Source: Pandoraea pnomenusa
Lineage (GTDB): Bacteria; Pseudomonadota; Gammaproteobacteria; Burkholderiales; Burkholderiaceae
Direction of reading: 5' to 3'
NCBI RefSeq assembly: GCF_000767615.3
Contig: NZ_CP009553.3
Span: forward strand, 2,852,001 to 2,916,000
DNA: 64,000 nt
This document shows, one piece after another, positions 1-9,215 of this stretch (position 1 is its first letter; every line of letters starts with the position of its first letter). Under the pieces are notes generated by a model. It saw nothing but the letters and a program-made list of their open reading frames with translations. It made no database searches and was not told the origin of the DNA. Both the position numbers and the translations under genes were made by a program.

Positions 1-2
1 TC

Positions 3-1889
3 GTCAATCAGGCCGGCGGCCAGATCATCAGCCGCCAGGGCTACGGGGTGCGAACCGTCAACGGCACGATCACGATCACGAACGCCGGGCTGATCGAAAG
101 CGATGTCGGCACCGCGATCGCAATGAATGCGGCGGCGCGCTCGAATACGCTCATCCTGCAGACCGGCTCGCAGATCGTGGGCACGGCCAACGGGGGATCG
201 AGCGCCGCGAGCCGACTGATCCTGCAAGGCTCGGGCACCGCGAGCAACGCATTCGTCAACTTCGGCAACCTGCTAGCACAAGGCGACAACTGGACGTGGA
301 CGGGCAGCGGAGACTTCAACAACGTGCAGTTTCAAAGCGGCGTGTTCAACCTCGCGAGCACGCTGGGCGGCGCCACGACCACCGTCGCGTCGGGCGCTAC
401 GCTGACCGGCACCGGCACGCTCACTGGCAACGTCACCAATGCCGGGACGATTCACCCCGGCGACGGCAGCGGCAATGGCTCGCTCACGCTCGTTGGCAAT
501 TACACCGGCAACGGCGGGACCCTCGCCATCGATTCGGTGTTGGGCAATGACACCTCGCGCGTCGCGCCGCTGACCGTGAACGGCGGCACGATCGCCGGCA
601 ATACCACGCTCGCCGTCAACAACATGGGCGGTCTCGGCGCCCTCACGACGGGCAATGGCATTCCGATGGTCCAGGCGGTCGGCGGCGCCACATCGACGAC
701 GGATGCGTTCACGCTTGGCACGCCGGTGAGCGTGGGCGCCTATACCTACTATCTCTACAAGGGCGGTACCACGCCAGGCAGTACGAACAACTGGTTCCTG
801 CGCTCGACGGTGCCGGTCGCCACCGCGCTCACGTACGTCGACCCTGTCACCGGACAGGTCGTCAGTACCGTGCTCACCCCGGTCGGTGCGGCAGGCAGTC
901 CGCCCGCGGCCGCCCCAGGGTCGACCTCCCTGCCCATCTATCGTGTGGAAGTGCCGGTATATTCGGTGATGCCGGAGATCGCGCGCGCGGCAGGTTTCGC
1001 GCAAATGGGCACGTTTCACGAGCGGCAAGGCCAGCAGGGGCTGCTCACGGAACGTGGCTGGCTAAGCGCTGGATGGGCGCGTGTGTGGGGGCAGACGGAA
1101 CAACTGCGCAGCAAGGGGGACGTATCGCCGCAGTTCGACGGCAACCTCGGCGGCGTGCAAATCGGACACGACCTCTTCGCCCGCCAATCCGACAGCGGGC
1201 ACAGCGACCACATCGGGGTTCTGGGGGGCTGGACGCGCGCCTCGGGGGATACCCAAGGGCTGGCGCTGGGCGCGATGGATACGCACACGGGTTCGCTCGG
1301 CCTGGACATTTACAGCGCGGGCGCCTATTGGACCCACGTGATGCCGGGAGGCGCCTACACGGATGCCGTCGTCCTCGCCTCGAGTCTGCAATACGAGTCG
1401 AAGCCGATCGGCGGCGCCGCGCGCAGCACACACGGCAGAGCGCTTGCGGCATCGCTCGAGACCGGCGTGCCGATCCCGCTGACATCCACGCTTTCGCTGG
1501 AACCGCAGGCGCAGGTGGTGTGGCAGCACCAGTCGCTCGACGACCTGACGGATAACGTCTCGACAGTGTCATTCGACAGCACCAACAGTTGGCTCGTACG
1601 CATCGGCGCACGGCTCGAAGGCAACTACGATGGCGCGCGCGGCCTGTTGCGCCCCTATCTGTTGTTCAATCTGCTGCATACCTTCGGCAGCGATGGGCGA
1701 GCCGTCTTCGGCGGCACCACTCCCATTGTCACCGGTGCGAACAGCACCGCCGCACAGTTCGGCGTGGGGGTGGCCGGGCGCTTCAACCGCCACGCAAGCG
1801 TATATGCCACCGTCGCCTATCTCACGCAACTCGACGACACGCGTCAGCAGAGTGTGTCAGCGACGTTGGGATTGCGCTGGCGCTGGTAA
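3..1889 (+). CDS. Autotransporter, C-terminal part (cut by the window edge)
   Basis: The reading frame is open to the first base, so the N-terminus and signal peptide lie outside the window; GTG at 48 is only an internal codon. The first ~240 residues are Gly/Thr/Asn/Ala-rich imperfect repeats of the kind that form a passenger beta-helix. From about residue 345 of the visible part a typical outer-membrane barrel begins (GWLSAGWARVWGQ, many alternating aromatic strands) and ends LGLRWRW with a terminal Trp, as expected of a type V autotransporter barrel. It should present its passenger on the cell surface. What the passenger binds or cleaves cannot be told from this portion. The diguanylate cyclase gene converges on it with a 16-bp gap. 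Confidence 0.88.
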   Translation, partial: VNQAGGQIISRQGYGVRTVNGTITITNAGLIESDVGTAIAMNAAARSNTLILQTGSQIVGTANGGSSAASRLILQGSGTASNAFVNFGNLLAQGDNWTWTGSGDFNNVQFQSGVFNLASTLGGATTTVASGATLTGTGTLTGNVTNAGTIHPGDGSGNGSLTLVGNYTGNGGTLAIDSVLGNDTSRVAPLTVNGGTIAGNTTLAVNNMGGLGALTTGNGIPMVQAVGGATSTTDAFTLGTPVSVGAYTYYLYKGGTTPGSTNNWFLRSTVPVATALTYVDPVTGQVVSTVLTPVGAAGSPPAAAPGSTSLPIYRVEVPVYSVMPEIARAAGFAQMGTFHERQGQQGLLTERGWLSAGWARVWGQTEQLRSKGDVSPQFDGNLGGVQIGHDLFARQSDSGHSDHIGVLGGWTRASGDTQGLALGAMDTHTGSLGLDIYSAGAYWTHVMPGGAYTDAVVLASSLQYESKPIGGAARSTHGRALAASLETGVPIPLTSTLSLEPQAQVVWQHQSLDDLTDNVSTVSFDSTNSWLVRIGARLEGNYDGARGLLRPYLLFNLLHTFGSDGRAVFGGTTPIVTGANSTAAQFGVGVAGRFNRHASVYATVAYLTQLDDTRQQSVSATLGLRWRW

Positions 1890-1905
1890 GGCAACACAGC
1901 CTTGG

Positions 1906-3138
1906 TCACCCGCCCGCCGCGCTCCGCAACGGCGGCACATCGACGCGCGCTTCCACGGATGGCATGGCGGTCTCGGGCGTGTAGCGCACACAGCGGTTGC
2001 GGCCGTCTGCCTTGGCCTGGTACAACGCCCGGTCCGCGCGCTGCACGAGCGACGAGAGTTCGCCGCGCGAACGTTCTTCACAGGCGATCCCGATACTGAC
2101 GGTCGCCGCCACCGGCTCGCCTTGCACCGTGCGTGCCGCGCGCTCGAACGCTTCACGCACACGCTCGGCGATTGCCTGCGCTTCGGACGCGCCCACGCCC
2201 GGCAGGAACAGTGCGAATTCCTCGCCGCCGTAGCGGCCGAAAATGTCGTCGGCGCGCAGTTGCTGTGCGGCCGTGCGGGCGAACAACCGCAGCACGGCGT
2301 CACCGAACGGATGACCGTAGGTATCGTTGATTCGCTTGAAGTGATCCAGATCGAGCAGCAACAGCGCGACCGGCGCGCCATGCCGACGGATCTGCTCGCG
2401 CGCGCGGCGCGTAAACTCCGGCCGATTGAAGGTCTGTGTCAGACCGTCGCGCGTGGCGGCACGATGCAAGGCGATTTCGGAGCGCTCCTTGCCGAGCGAA
2501 ACCATGAGAAAGCTCGCCACCACGATCAACACCAGCATTTCGGTCGTCGAGACCTGTGGGCCGAACCACGCGAGGAAAACCGGATCCGACGCACCGAGCC
2601 ACACCAGTGCCACGGCGCGTGCCGTATAGAATCCGCCATGCAGGACAGCCACGACCGCCAATACCGCACTGCTCGGCAGGCGCAGGCCCGAGGCCTGCCA
2701 GAACTCTCTGGCCGCCATCAGGCTGTAGCAGGCCAGCAGCGCGTAGAACAGTACCCCGCCGCTCCAGGCATCGAGCGGACGCGCGAACAGCCAGGTCCCC
2801 CACAACAGCACCGCCGGACCGCCGAATACGGCCACCCACTGCACGTCGCGCGCGTAGAAGCGTCGTGCACCGCTCCATACCATGGCGAACGCGAGCGTCG
2901 CCACGGCATTGCCCAGCGGATACAGGATGGCAAGCCGTGAACTTCGCGCGGCGAGCAGATAGAGCACGGGAGAAAAGGTGGCGAGCAGAAATGCCAGGCT
3001 CCACCATCGCGGGGATTCGGCCTCATCGCGACGCAACGCGTCGAGCATGAAGAGAATGCCTGTGGCGATACTCAACAGGAAGGTCACGAACTGCAGTGTC
3101 GGCAGATCCAATGCCGGCAACGACAAACCAAGAGCCAT
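1906..3138 (-). CDS. Membrane-bound diguanylate cyclase (GGDEF)
   Basis: 410 residues. The N-terminal ~200 residues hold about six to seven hydrophobic helices (starting LPTLQFVTFLLSIATGILF), and the C-terminal half is a GGDEF domain with the active-site variant GGEEF near residue 302. An RADD sequence five residues before it matches the RxxD inhibitory I-site, so an active cyclase with product feedback is likely. It would make cyclic di-GMP in response to an unknown signal read by the membrane part. I chose ATG 3138 because GGGGGA lies 7 nt upstream; ATG 3159 and much longer frames are possible but have poorer signals. It ends 16 bp from the convergent autotransporter. Confidence 0.85.
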   Translation of the reverse strand: MALGLSLPALDLPTLQFVTFLLSIATGILFMLDALRRDEAESPRWWSLAFLLATFSPVLYLLAARSSRLAILYPLGNAVATLAFAMVWSGARRFYARDVQWVAVFGGPAVLLWGTWLFARPLDAWSGGVLFYALLACYSLMAAREFWQASGLRLPSSAVLAVVAVLHGGFYTARAVALVWLGASDPVFLAWFGPQVSTTEMLVLIVVASFLMVSLGKERSEIALHRAATRDGLTQTFNRPEFTRRAREQIRRHGAPVALLLLDLDHFKRINDTYGHPFGDAVLRLFARTAAQQLRADDIFGRYGGEEFALFLPGVGASEAQAIAERVREAFERAARTVQGEPVAATVSIGIACEERSRGELSSLVQRADRALYQAKADGRNRCVRYTPETAMPSVEARVDVPPLRSAAGG

Positions 3139-3213
3139 GGCTCCGTCCCCCGTACGCATCGGCGATCGACGAGCTGAACAGCCCTCGGCGCGATGCGCAG
3201 TTTGAAGTGCGGG

Positions 3214-3228
3214 GAATGAGAACCATTC
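3214..3228. promoter_or_regulatory. Inverted repeat upstream of the diguanylate cyclase
   Basis: GAATG-AGAAC-CATTC is a perfect 5-bp inverted repeat with a 5-bp spacer, about 75 bp before the chosen start of the cyclase gene. The sequence around it resembles a Fur box in composition. That is a weak match and no other iron gene is adjacent, so the binding protein is open. Confidence 0.3.
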
Positions 3229-3534
3229 TGAAAAATCAGCGCTTGCGTGTGCTGGATGGAATGTCTGGCAGTAACTCGCGCACCGTGTGCGGTGCACCGT
3301 CTGGCCGCCCCGGTCCGGCCATCGGTTTCTCCTGGAATCCGGCACCTCGTGCCCCAGCGCACGTCGTCCCTGCACACCCGGTTCAGAGGTGCCGTAACGC
3401 GCGATGTCCGAATTCCGGGAATCGGTCCTGCCCCATACCCATGCGGCGGGATTCTAGCACGTCGATTTGAGAGGGCAACCGGTCGACCAAATGATCGGAT
3501 GGTTGGACGAAGCAAGGCCCGGGGCTGCGGGGCC

Positions 3535-4377
3535 CTACATCTCCTGGCGGCGCCGCGCGGACAACGCACCCGCCGTCTGGATGACGAGATCGGCGAAGCG
3601 GCGCTCGTCGCGCCCGGCGTTCCAGCGCACGCGCGGCACGGCGATGTTGATCGCCCCGATGGCACGGCCGTCCTGATTGACGACAGCCGCCGCAGTCGAA
3701 ATATCGCCCATGAAGAACTCGTCTTCCGTATGGGCGTAGCCCTGCTTGCGAATTCTGGCCAAACGCTCCTTGATCTTGCGCGGTTGCGCGACAGTCGCCG
3801 GCGTGAACTGCACGAGGTTCGTGCGCGACAGGATGTCGTCGATCTCGGCATCGTCCAGTGTGGCAAGCATCGCCAGCCCGGGCGCCGTGCAGTAGGCCGG
3901 CAGGCGCGATCCGACGATGACGTTGGCATTGAACACACTGCGACTCACGATGCGCAGCACGAATACGATGTCGGTATCGAGGCGCACCGTGAGGTTCGTC
4001 GCCTCTTCCGTCTCGGCCGCCAGTTGCTGGAGATAAGGTGCCGCACGGCTCACCAACTCATTGGACACGAGGTAGTGGTACGTGAAGTCGAGCAACTTCG
4101 GCGAGAGTTCGTACTTTTTGCTCTGCGGATCCTTGAGCAGATAACCCAGCGCCGAGAGCGTGAACGTGAAACGCTGCGCCGCGCTGATGTCGAAGCCCGT
4201 AGCCGCCGCAATCTCGGACAGCGAGAGGTGCCGCTTCGAGCCGTCGAACGCCGTGAGCACCTTCATCGCCTTTTCCACCGACTGGACGTAAAGCGTGGAT
4301 TCGGTGGACGCGGCAGCCGCCGTCTCGGCGGCAGCGGCCGCTTTGACGCGGGTGCGGGGGGTCTTAGTGGTGGCCAC
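3535..4377 (-). CDS. IclR-family transcriptional regulator
   Basis: 280 residues. An Ala-rich N-terminal tail (about 1-28) precedes a winged helix-turn-helix (YVQSVEKAMKVLTAF, LSLSEIAAATGF, about 30-95) and an IclR effector domain (about 105-275, including YCTAPGLAMLA and INIAVPRVRW). Such proteins usually control catabolic operons and bind a small aromatic or organic acid. The start is GTG at 4377 without an obvious Shine-Dalgarno sequence. It lies downstream of, and in the same direction as, the acyl-CoA ligase/ABC operon, separated by 164 bp that contain a strong dyad. An 18-bp pattern in that gap recurs in front of the operon's first gene, which makes this protein the probable regulator of the operon and of itself. 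Confidence 0.93.
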   Translation of the reverse strand: MATTKTPRTRVKAAAAAETAAAASTESTLYVQSVEKAMKVLTAFDGSKRHLSLSEIAAATGFDISAAQRFTFTLSALGYLLKDPQSKKYELSPKLLDFTYHYLVSNELVSRAAPYLQQLAAETEEATNLTVRLDTDIVFVLRIVSRSVFNANVIVGSRLPAYCTAPGLAMLATLDDAEIDDILSRTNLVQFTPATVAQPRKIKERLARIRKQGYAHTEDEFFMGDISTAAAVVNQDGRAIGAINIAVPRVRWNAGRDERRFADLVIQTAGALSARRRQEM

Positions 4378-4419
4378 GGTTGATATCGGATTGAGGCGAT
4401 TGAGGCAAATAGAGACGAA

Positions 4420-4450
4420 TTATCTCATAAAAATAACCATCTATTTTTAT
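4420..4450. promoter_or_regulatory. Probable IclR operator and promoter region
   Basis: ATAAAAATA (4427-4435) and TATTTTTAT (4442-4450) form a perfect 9-bp inverted repeat with a 6-bp spacer, in an AT-rich island 43-73 bp upstream of the IclR start. The stretch 4420-4437 reads TTATCTCA-N4-AATAAC, exactly as found at 11335-11352 in front of the enoyl-CoA hydratase operon. The shared pattern is seen directly; binding by IclR is inferred. Confidence 0.65.
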
Positions 4451-4541
4451 ACGATAAACCTGAAATCCTTGCTGTCATCGTTACCGACGCCTCGGCTGTC
4501 GCGCCCCCCCCCTCCCCCCGGCTTGCACCTGCTCAACGATT

Positions 4542-6236
4542 CTACTTTGTCGACGACAACGCCCAAGCGCCTGCCGTCTCGCGCGACAAAAGGTGCTTCC
4601 GAATCCGCTCCGACGGCGTGGTCTCGAACCGCAACGCCTCGCGATAGTAGCGCGGCCGCTGGTAACTCGCGAGTTTGTCCGCCGCCCACGCCGATAACTC
4701 GTGCCAATCGACGGCCTCGCCCGCACGGAACTGGACGTACAGCATGACGTCCTGCTCGCCGATCTCGCTGTCGACCCCCACGGCCGCGCACGCCGCCACC
4801 GCCGGATGCCGCGCGAACACCCGCTCGATCTCCCACGCCGAGACATTCTCCCCGCGCACACGCATGCTGTCCGTGCGACGGCCGATGAAGACCAGACTGC
4901 CATCGGCATTGCGCCGCGCGCTGTCGCCCGTGTACAGCTTGCCGCCCCGCAAGGCCTTCGCTGTTGCCTCCGGATTGTCGAGATAACCCGGCAGGAATAC
5001 CCCTTCCACGTCGCTCGACAATACGATTTCGCCCGGCTCGCCGTCGGCGACAGGCTGCCCCGCATCGTCGAGCAGTTCGACGGTGAGCCACGGCAAAGCC
5101 CGGCCGATGGAGCCCGGCACGTCGGCGTCGTTCAGCGTGGCAAAGCTCGAGCATTCGGTCATGCCGTAACACTCGCGCAAGGCGCACTGCAGACGCTCGC
5201 GCGTCGCTTGCCAGGCGCTTGCCGACACGCCCGCCCCCCACGCCACGCGCAGCGAATTCCGTACCGGCTGCGACTCGCGCGGCAATTGCATCAGGATGTC
5301 GAGAATGCCGCCAAGATAGTGCAGATGCGTAGCCTGCGCCTGCTCGCACTGCTGCCAGAAGCGGCTCGCAGAGAAGCGCTCCACGATGTGCATCTCGAGG
5401 TCAGCGAGAAACGGCAGCAAGAGCATCTGAGCCCCGCCGATATGGCACAGCGGCTCCCACAAGAACAGGCGGTCGCCATCGTGAGCATCGGCCACGCGCA
5501 ACGCGGCTTCGCTCGCGATGCGCATCATTCGATGGGTGAACAACACACCCTTGGGGGCCCCCGTCGTGCCGGAGGTGTAAATGATACAAAGCACCGAAGC
5601 CGGCGTGAGCGCCGCCGCGACCGGCTGCGCACCGTGGTATTCGCCCGCCTGCGCCATCACGTCCGCGAGCCAGTGACGCACCACCCTCGTGCCGTGATGG
5701 TCTGCCTGCTGGGCCGCCAGCGCAATCCCGGCATCAAGCACATCGCCGAACGACGGTTCGGCGATGAGCAACCGGGGCTTGGCATGGCCGAGCAGGTATT
5801 CGATCCCGTCGCCCTTCAGGCGCGTATTGACGGGCACCCACACCAGACCGGACAGCATGAGCGCGTAGATCAATGCGACCTGCGCCGAACTGTTACCGAG
5901 CATGACGGCCACGCGATCGCCGGGCACGAGCCCCTGCGCCGCCAGCCAGGCCTGCATGGCCCCCACACGCGCGGCCATCTGCGCGCGGTCGATGGCCTCG
6001 CCCTCGAACACGACGACCGGCTTGGCGCAAACGCCGCGCAGGCCCGCCATGAGCAGGGGCGCGACGTCGAGCCGATCGCCCTCGGCCCGATGCGGAAAAT
6101 AACGCGTGAAGGCGTGAGGGGCCGGATGAGAGGTCGGGTGGGAGGCCGGATTTGAGGCGGAACCCGCCCCCTGACGCGAATCTGACATCGACTGCGCGCC
6201 TGCCGGCGCGCATCGGGCAACGTTGGACTTGGACAT
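4542..6236 (-). CDS. CaiC-like acyl-CoA synthetase (AMP-forming)
   Basis: About 564 residues. The adenylate-forming enzyme core is present: the P-loop-like YTSGTTGAPKGV, then CYGMTECSS, then LYTGDSARRNADG and the C-terminal hinge RRTDSMRVRGENVSAWE. The middle region (PVNTRLKGDGIEYLL, ERFSASRFWQQ, HYLGGILDIL) resembles the CaiC-like ATP-dependent acyl-CoA ligases. It should activate a carboxylic acid to its CoA thioester through an acyl-AMP. The substrate is not determined; carnitine/crotonobetaine-like acids or other short acids are candidates. It is the last gene of the minus-strand operon. The frame begins at TTG 6257, touching the permease stop; ATG 6236 is my choice and ATG 6188 is possible. 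No Shine-Dalgarno sequence is strong, which fits translational coupling. Confidence 0.85.
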   Translation of the reverse strand: MSKSNVARCAPAGAQSMSDSRQGAGSASNPASHPTSHPAPHAFTRYFPHRAEGDRLDVAPLLMAGLRGVCAKPVVVFEGEAIDRAQMAARVGAMQAWLAAQGLVPGDRVAVMLGNSSAQVALIYALMLSGLVWVPVNTRLKGDGIEYLLGHAKPRLLIAEPSFGDVLDAGIALAAQQADHHGTRVVRHWLADVMAQAGEYHGAQPVAAALTPASVLCIIYTSGTTGAPKGVLFTHRMMRIASEAALRVADAHDGDRLFLWEPLCHIGGAQMLLLPFLADLEMHIVERFSASRFWQQCEQAQATHLHYLGGILDILMQLPRESQPVRNSLRVAWGAGVSASAWQATRERLQCALRECYGMTECSSFATLNDADVPGSIGRALPWLTVELLDDAGQPVADGEPGEIVLSSDVEGVFLPGYLDNPEATAKALRGGKLYTGDSARRNADGSLVFIGRRTDSMRVRGENVSAWEIERVFARHPAVAACAAVGVDSEIGEQDVMLYVQFRAGEAVDWHELSAWAADKLASYQRPRYYREALRFETTPSERIRKHLLSRETAGAWALSSTK

Positions 6237-6253
6237 TCGGTAATCCGCGGATA

Positions 6254-8005
6254 TCAATAGCTTTTACGTTTGAAGATGGAAGACAGCCATACGATGAACA
6301 CCATCAGGAAGACCAGCGATGTCGCCACGGCCGCCAGCGTCGGCGTGACCGCGAGCTGGATGTCGTCCCACATCTGCTTGGGCAGCGTGGTGTTGATGCC
6401 GCCGGAAACGAAGATGGCGATGGTCAGGTCGTCGAATGACACGATGAAGGCGAACAGGAACGCCGACCCGAGGCTCGCGGCAAGCAATGGCAGGAGCACG
6501 GTGCGAACCCGGGTGAAGGCCGACGCGCCGAGCATCTTGGCGGCATCGTCCAGACGCCAGTCGAAGCGCTTGAAGCTCGCGCTGAGCGTGACCACCACGT
6601 AGGGAATGGCCAACACGGTGTGGCCGATGACAAGCCCTGCGTTGGTGCCCGCCAGCTCCCAGCGGGCGAACAGATACAGCAGGCCGACGGCCACCACGAT
6701 GCGCGGCACGATCAGCGGGGCAATGAATACGGCGAACAGCGGCTTGCGCCAGCGTGACGGCAGACGTACCAGCGCGAGGCTGGCGCCGAAGCCGAGCACC
6801 AGCGCGAGGGCCGCGGTCGCAAAACCCACGCCGAGCGAGCGCAGCAACGCCGCCTGCCACACGCTCGACTCGAGGAATGCGACGAACCACTTCATCGTGA
6901 ACAACTGGGGCGGAAATGCCACGAACGACTGCTTCGTGAACGCCAGCGGCACGATGAACGCGATCGGCAAGACGAGCGCGAGCACCACGGCCCACGTGTA
7001 GGCCTTGAGCCCGAAGCCGCCATCGGCGCGTTCACGACCACGCGAGAATGAGAAGCGGCCCGCGAGACGCCCGATGGCAATGAGTGCGGGCAGCATGCGC
7101 CCCCCTGCCCCGGCGCGTCGCTCGGGCGCTTCGCCAGCGAGCGACGACAGCCCGACCACGCGGTCGTACACGTAGAACACGACGATGGAGCACAGCAGCA
7201 GCACGGTCGAGAGCGCACCGGCGAAGCGCAGGTCGAACAGCTCCAGCACCGAGGAGATGACGAGCTGCGCCACCATGGATTCGCGCGGCGAGCCGAGCAG
7301 CGCAGGCACGATGAAGAAGCCCAGACTGGAGATGAATACGAGCAGCCCGGCCGCCGCCGCGCCGGCACCCGACAGCGGCAGGAACACGGTGAAGAAGCCG
7401 GTCGCGCGATCTGCGCCGAGCGTCTGTGCGGCCTGAACGAGCTGCATGTTGATGCCGCGCATGATGGGCAGCATCGTCATAACCGCGAGCGGCAGCATGG
7501 CGTGCACCATGCCGATGAGCACGCCGGTGAGGGACGGTGCGAGCGTACCCGCACTGTCGATCAGCCCCAGATGGGTTGCCACGACGGTGAGCAATCCGGT
7601 CTTGGACAACAGCAACATCCAGGCGTAGGTCTTGACGAGATAACTCGTCCAGAACGGCAGCACGATCCAAAGCAACCAGCGCTCGCGCGAACGCGCCGAG
7701 AGCCGCGCGAGCAGATAGGCCACCGGATAGCCCAGCAGTACCGAAAGCGCAGCCGTCAGAAAGGCAATCCAGAATGTCGAGGCCAGCACTTTGACGTAGA
7801 CGACCGAGTGCGTCATGCGCGCGAACTGCGCGACCGAGAGCACGCCGTCGGCATCGTAGAGCCCGCCTTGCAGGATCTCGACGACCGGCACGATGAAGAA
7901 CACCGCAAGAAACAGCAACGCGGGCACCGCCGGCAACCACCGGGCCAGGTGCTGCGGCCAGGCAATACGGGGCCCCGCCTGAGGCAGGCGTTGAACAAGC
8001 CACAT
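6254..8005 (-). CDS. Fused ABC transporter permease, polyamine/organic-acid type
   Basis: 583 residues and about 12 membrane helices. Two complete binding-protein-dependent permease modules lie in one chain (about 25-285 and 330-575), joined by a polar linker rich in Arg and Gly. Each half carries an EAA-like loop for the ATPase: AAQTLGADRATGF and AAKMLGASAFTRV. Related systems usually have two separate genes (PotB and PotC), so this is a natural fusion. ATG 8005 has AGGAG 8 nt upstream. It acts with the ATPase (8105-9181) and binding protein (9216-10298) to import a solute across the inner membrane. Its stop at 6254 abuts the start region of the acyl-CoA ligase. Confidence 0.9.
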   Translation of the reverse strand: MWLVQRLPQAGPRIAWPQHLARWLPAVPALLFLAVFFIVPVVEILQGGLYDADGVLSVAQFARMTHSVVYVKVLASTFWIAFLTAALSVLLGYPVAYLLARLSARSRERWLLWIVLPFWTSYLVKTYAWMLLLSKTGLLTVVATHLGLIDSAGTLAPSLTGVLIGMVHAMLPLAVMTMLPIMRGINMQLVQAAQTLGADRATGFFTVFLPLSGAGAAAAGLLVFISSLGFFIVPALLGSPRESMVAQLVISSVLELFDLRFAGALSTVLLLCSIVVFYVYDRVVGLSSLAGEAPERRAGAGGRMLPALIAIGRLAGRFSFSRGRERADGGFGLKAYTWAVVLALVLPIAFIVPLAFTKQSFVAFPPQLFTMKWFVAFLESSVWQAALLRSLGVGFATAALALVLGFGASLALVRLPSRWRKPLFAVFIAPLIVPRIVVAVGLLYLFARWELAGTNAGLVIGHTVLAIPYVVVTLSASFKRFDWRLDDAAKMLGASAFTRVRTVLLPLLAASLGSAFLFAFIVSFDDLTIAIFVSGGINTTLPKQMWDDIQLAVTPTLAAVATSLVFLMVFIVWLSSIFKRKSY

Positions 8006-8104
8006 GACAAATACTCCTGAAGCGGATGACTGGGCGTCGATTACAGCGATGCGTCGTGACGCGTCGTGGTGCGTGATGGCGCGCCGTGATGCCGGCGGGC
8101 CGAC

Positions 8105-9181
8105 TCAGCGCGTGAGCAACGTCGCGCGCCCGTGGTCCCACGCCAGCCCGACCTGCTCGCCGACGCGCGGCGTGAGCTCGCGCGGACAACGCACGGTGAA
8201 TTCGGCAACGCCGTCGGCCTGCATGTCCGTCGTTCCCAGCGACACGATGGCGCGCGTGTCCGAGCCGAGGAATACGACTTCGCGAATCGTGCCGGCCAGC
8301 GCGCCCGCCTCGGGCGATGTCAGTCTCGCGGCCTCGGGACGCACCAGCAGACTGGCGTTGCCGGCGGCCGGCAGATCCGGGCTCGGGCCGATGGGCACCA
8401 GACGGCTGCCCACGCGCAGCGCCACACGACCGTCGGCCAGTCGCTCGACCACGCCGTCGAGCAGATTGGAATGACCGAGAAAGTCGGCGGCAAAACGCGT
8501 CGCCGGCCGGTCGTACAACTGCGCCGGCGTGCCGATCTGTTCGATGCGGGCCTGGTTCATGAGGCAGATGCGGTCTGACAGCGTGAGCGCTTCGTCCTGA
8601 TCGTGCGTGACGTAAATGAACGTCGCACCCAGCTCCTGATGCAACCGCCGGATTTCCAGTTGCATGTGCTCGCGCAGCTTCTTGTCGAGTGCGCCGAGCG
8701 GCTCGTCGAGCAGGATGATCGAGGGACGGAAGGCGAAGCATCGCGCCAGCGCGATGCGCTGCTGCTGGCCGCCCGAAAGCTCCGAGGGCAAGCGCTGTGC
8801 GAAGGCCTGCATCTTCACCATCGCGAGCGCCGCATCGACAGCCGGCGCGAGTTCGGCGCGCGGCAGCTTGCGCATGCGCAGGCCGTAGGCCACGTTGTCC
8901 CACACGGTCATGTGGGGAAACAGCGCGTAGCTCTGGAAGACCATCCCGATGCCACGTTTGCCCGGCGCGTCGTGCGTGGCGTCGCGTCCGTCGATCAGCA
9001 ATTGGCCGGCGCTGGGCTCGACCAGCCCCGAGATCATTTGCAGCAGCGTGGTCTTGCCCGAGCCGGACGGCCCGAGCAAGGTAAGGAATTCTCCGGCCGC
9101 GACCCGCAGGTCGGTCGGCAGGAGCGCGGGGGTCTCGCGATACGTCTTGGCAAGCCCGATGGTTTCCAGTTTGGTACTCAT
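8105..9181 (-). CDS. ABC transporter ATPase, PotA-like
   Basis: About 358 residues. Walker A GPSGSGKTT, the signature LSGGQQQRIALAR, Walker B IILLDEPLGALD and the switch His in VTHDQDEA are all intact. After residue ~240 comes a C-terminal TOBE-like regulatory domain, as in polyamine and spermidine-type importers (CUT1/PotA group). It hydrolyses ATP to drive the fused permease encoded 99 bp downstream. ATG 9193 is an alternative start in the same frame; I prefer 9181 because GGATGAG lies at a workable distance upstream. It belongs to the operon running from 11217 to 4542. Confidence 0.92.
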   Translation of the reverse strand: MSTKLETIGLAKTYRETPALLPTDLRVAAGEFLTLLGPSGSGKTTLLQMISGLVEPSAGQLLIDGRDATHDAPGKRGIGMVFQSYALFPHMTVWDNVAYGLRMRKLPRAELAPAVDAALAMVKMQAFAQRLPSELSGGQQQRIALARCFAFRPSIILLDEPLGALDKKLREHMQLEIRRLHQELGATFIYVTHDQDEALTLSDRICLMNQARIEQIGTPAQLYDRPATRFAADFLGHSNLLDGVVERLADGRVALRVGSRLVPIGPSPDLPAAGNASLLVRPEAARLTSPEAGALAGTIREVVFLGSDTRAIVSLGTTDMQADGVAEFTVRCPRELTPRVGEQVGLAWDHGRATLLTR

Positions 9182-9215
9182 GTCTCGACTCATCCTGCTC
9201 TGTGGCTCCGACGGT

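Noticed and set aside
2556..3050. Plus-strand Arg/Pro-rich frame within the cyclase region
   Set aside because: Antisense to the membrane part of the GGDEF protein, which has clear helices and motifs.
3214..3228. Definite Fur box before the first cyclase
   Set aside because: Only the palindromic halves fit; the centre differs from the consensus and no iron gene is near, so I list it as an unassigned dyad.
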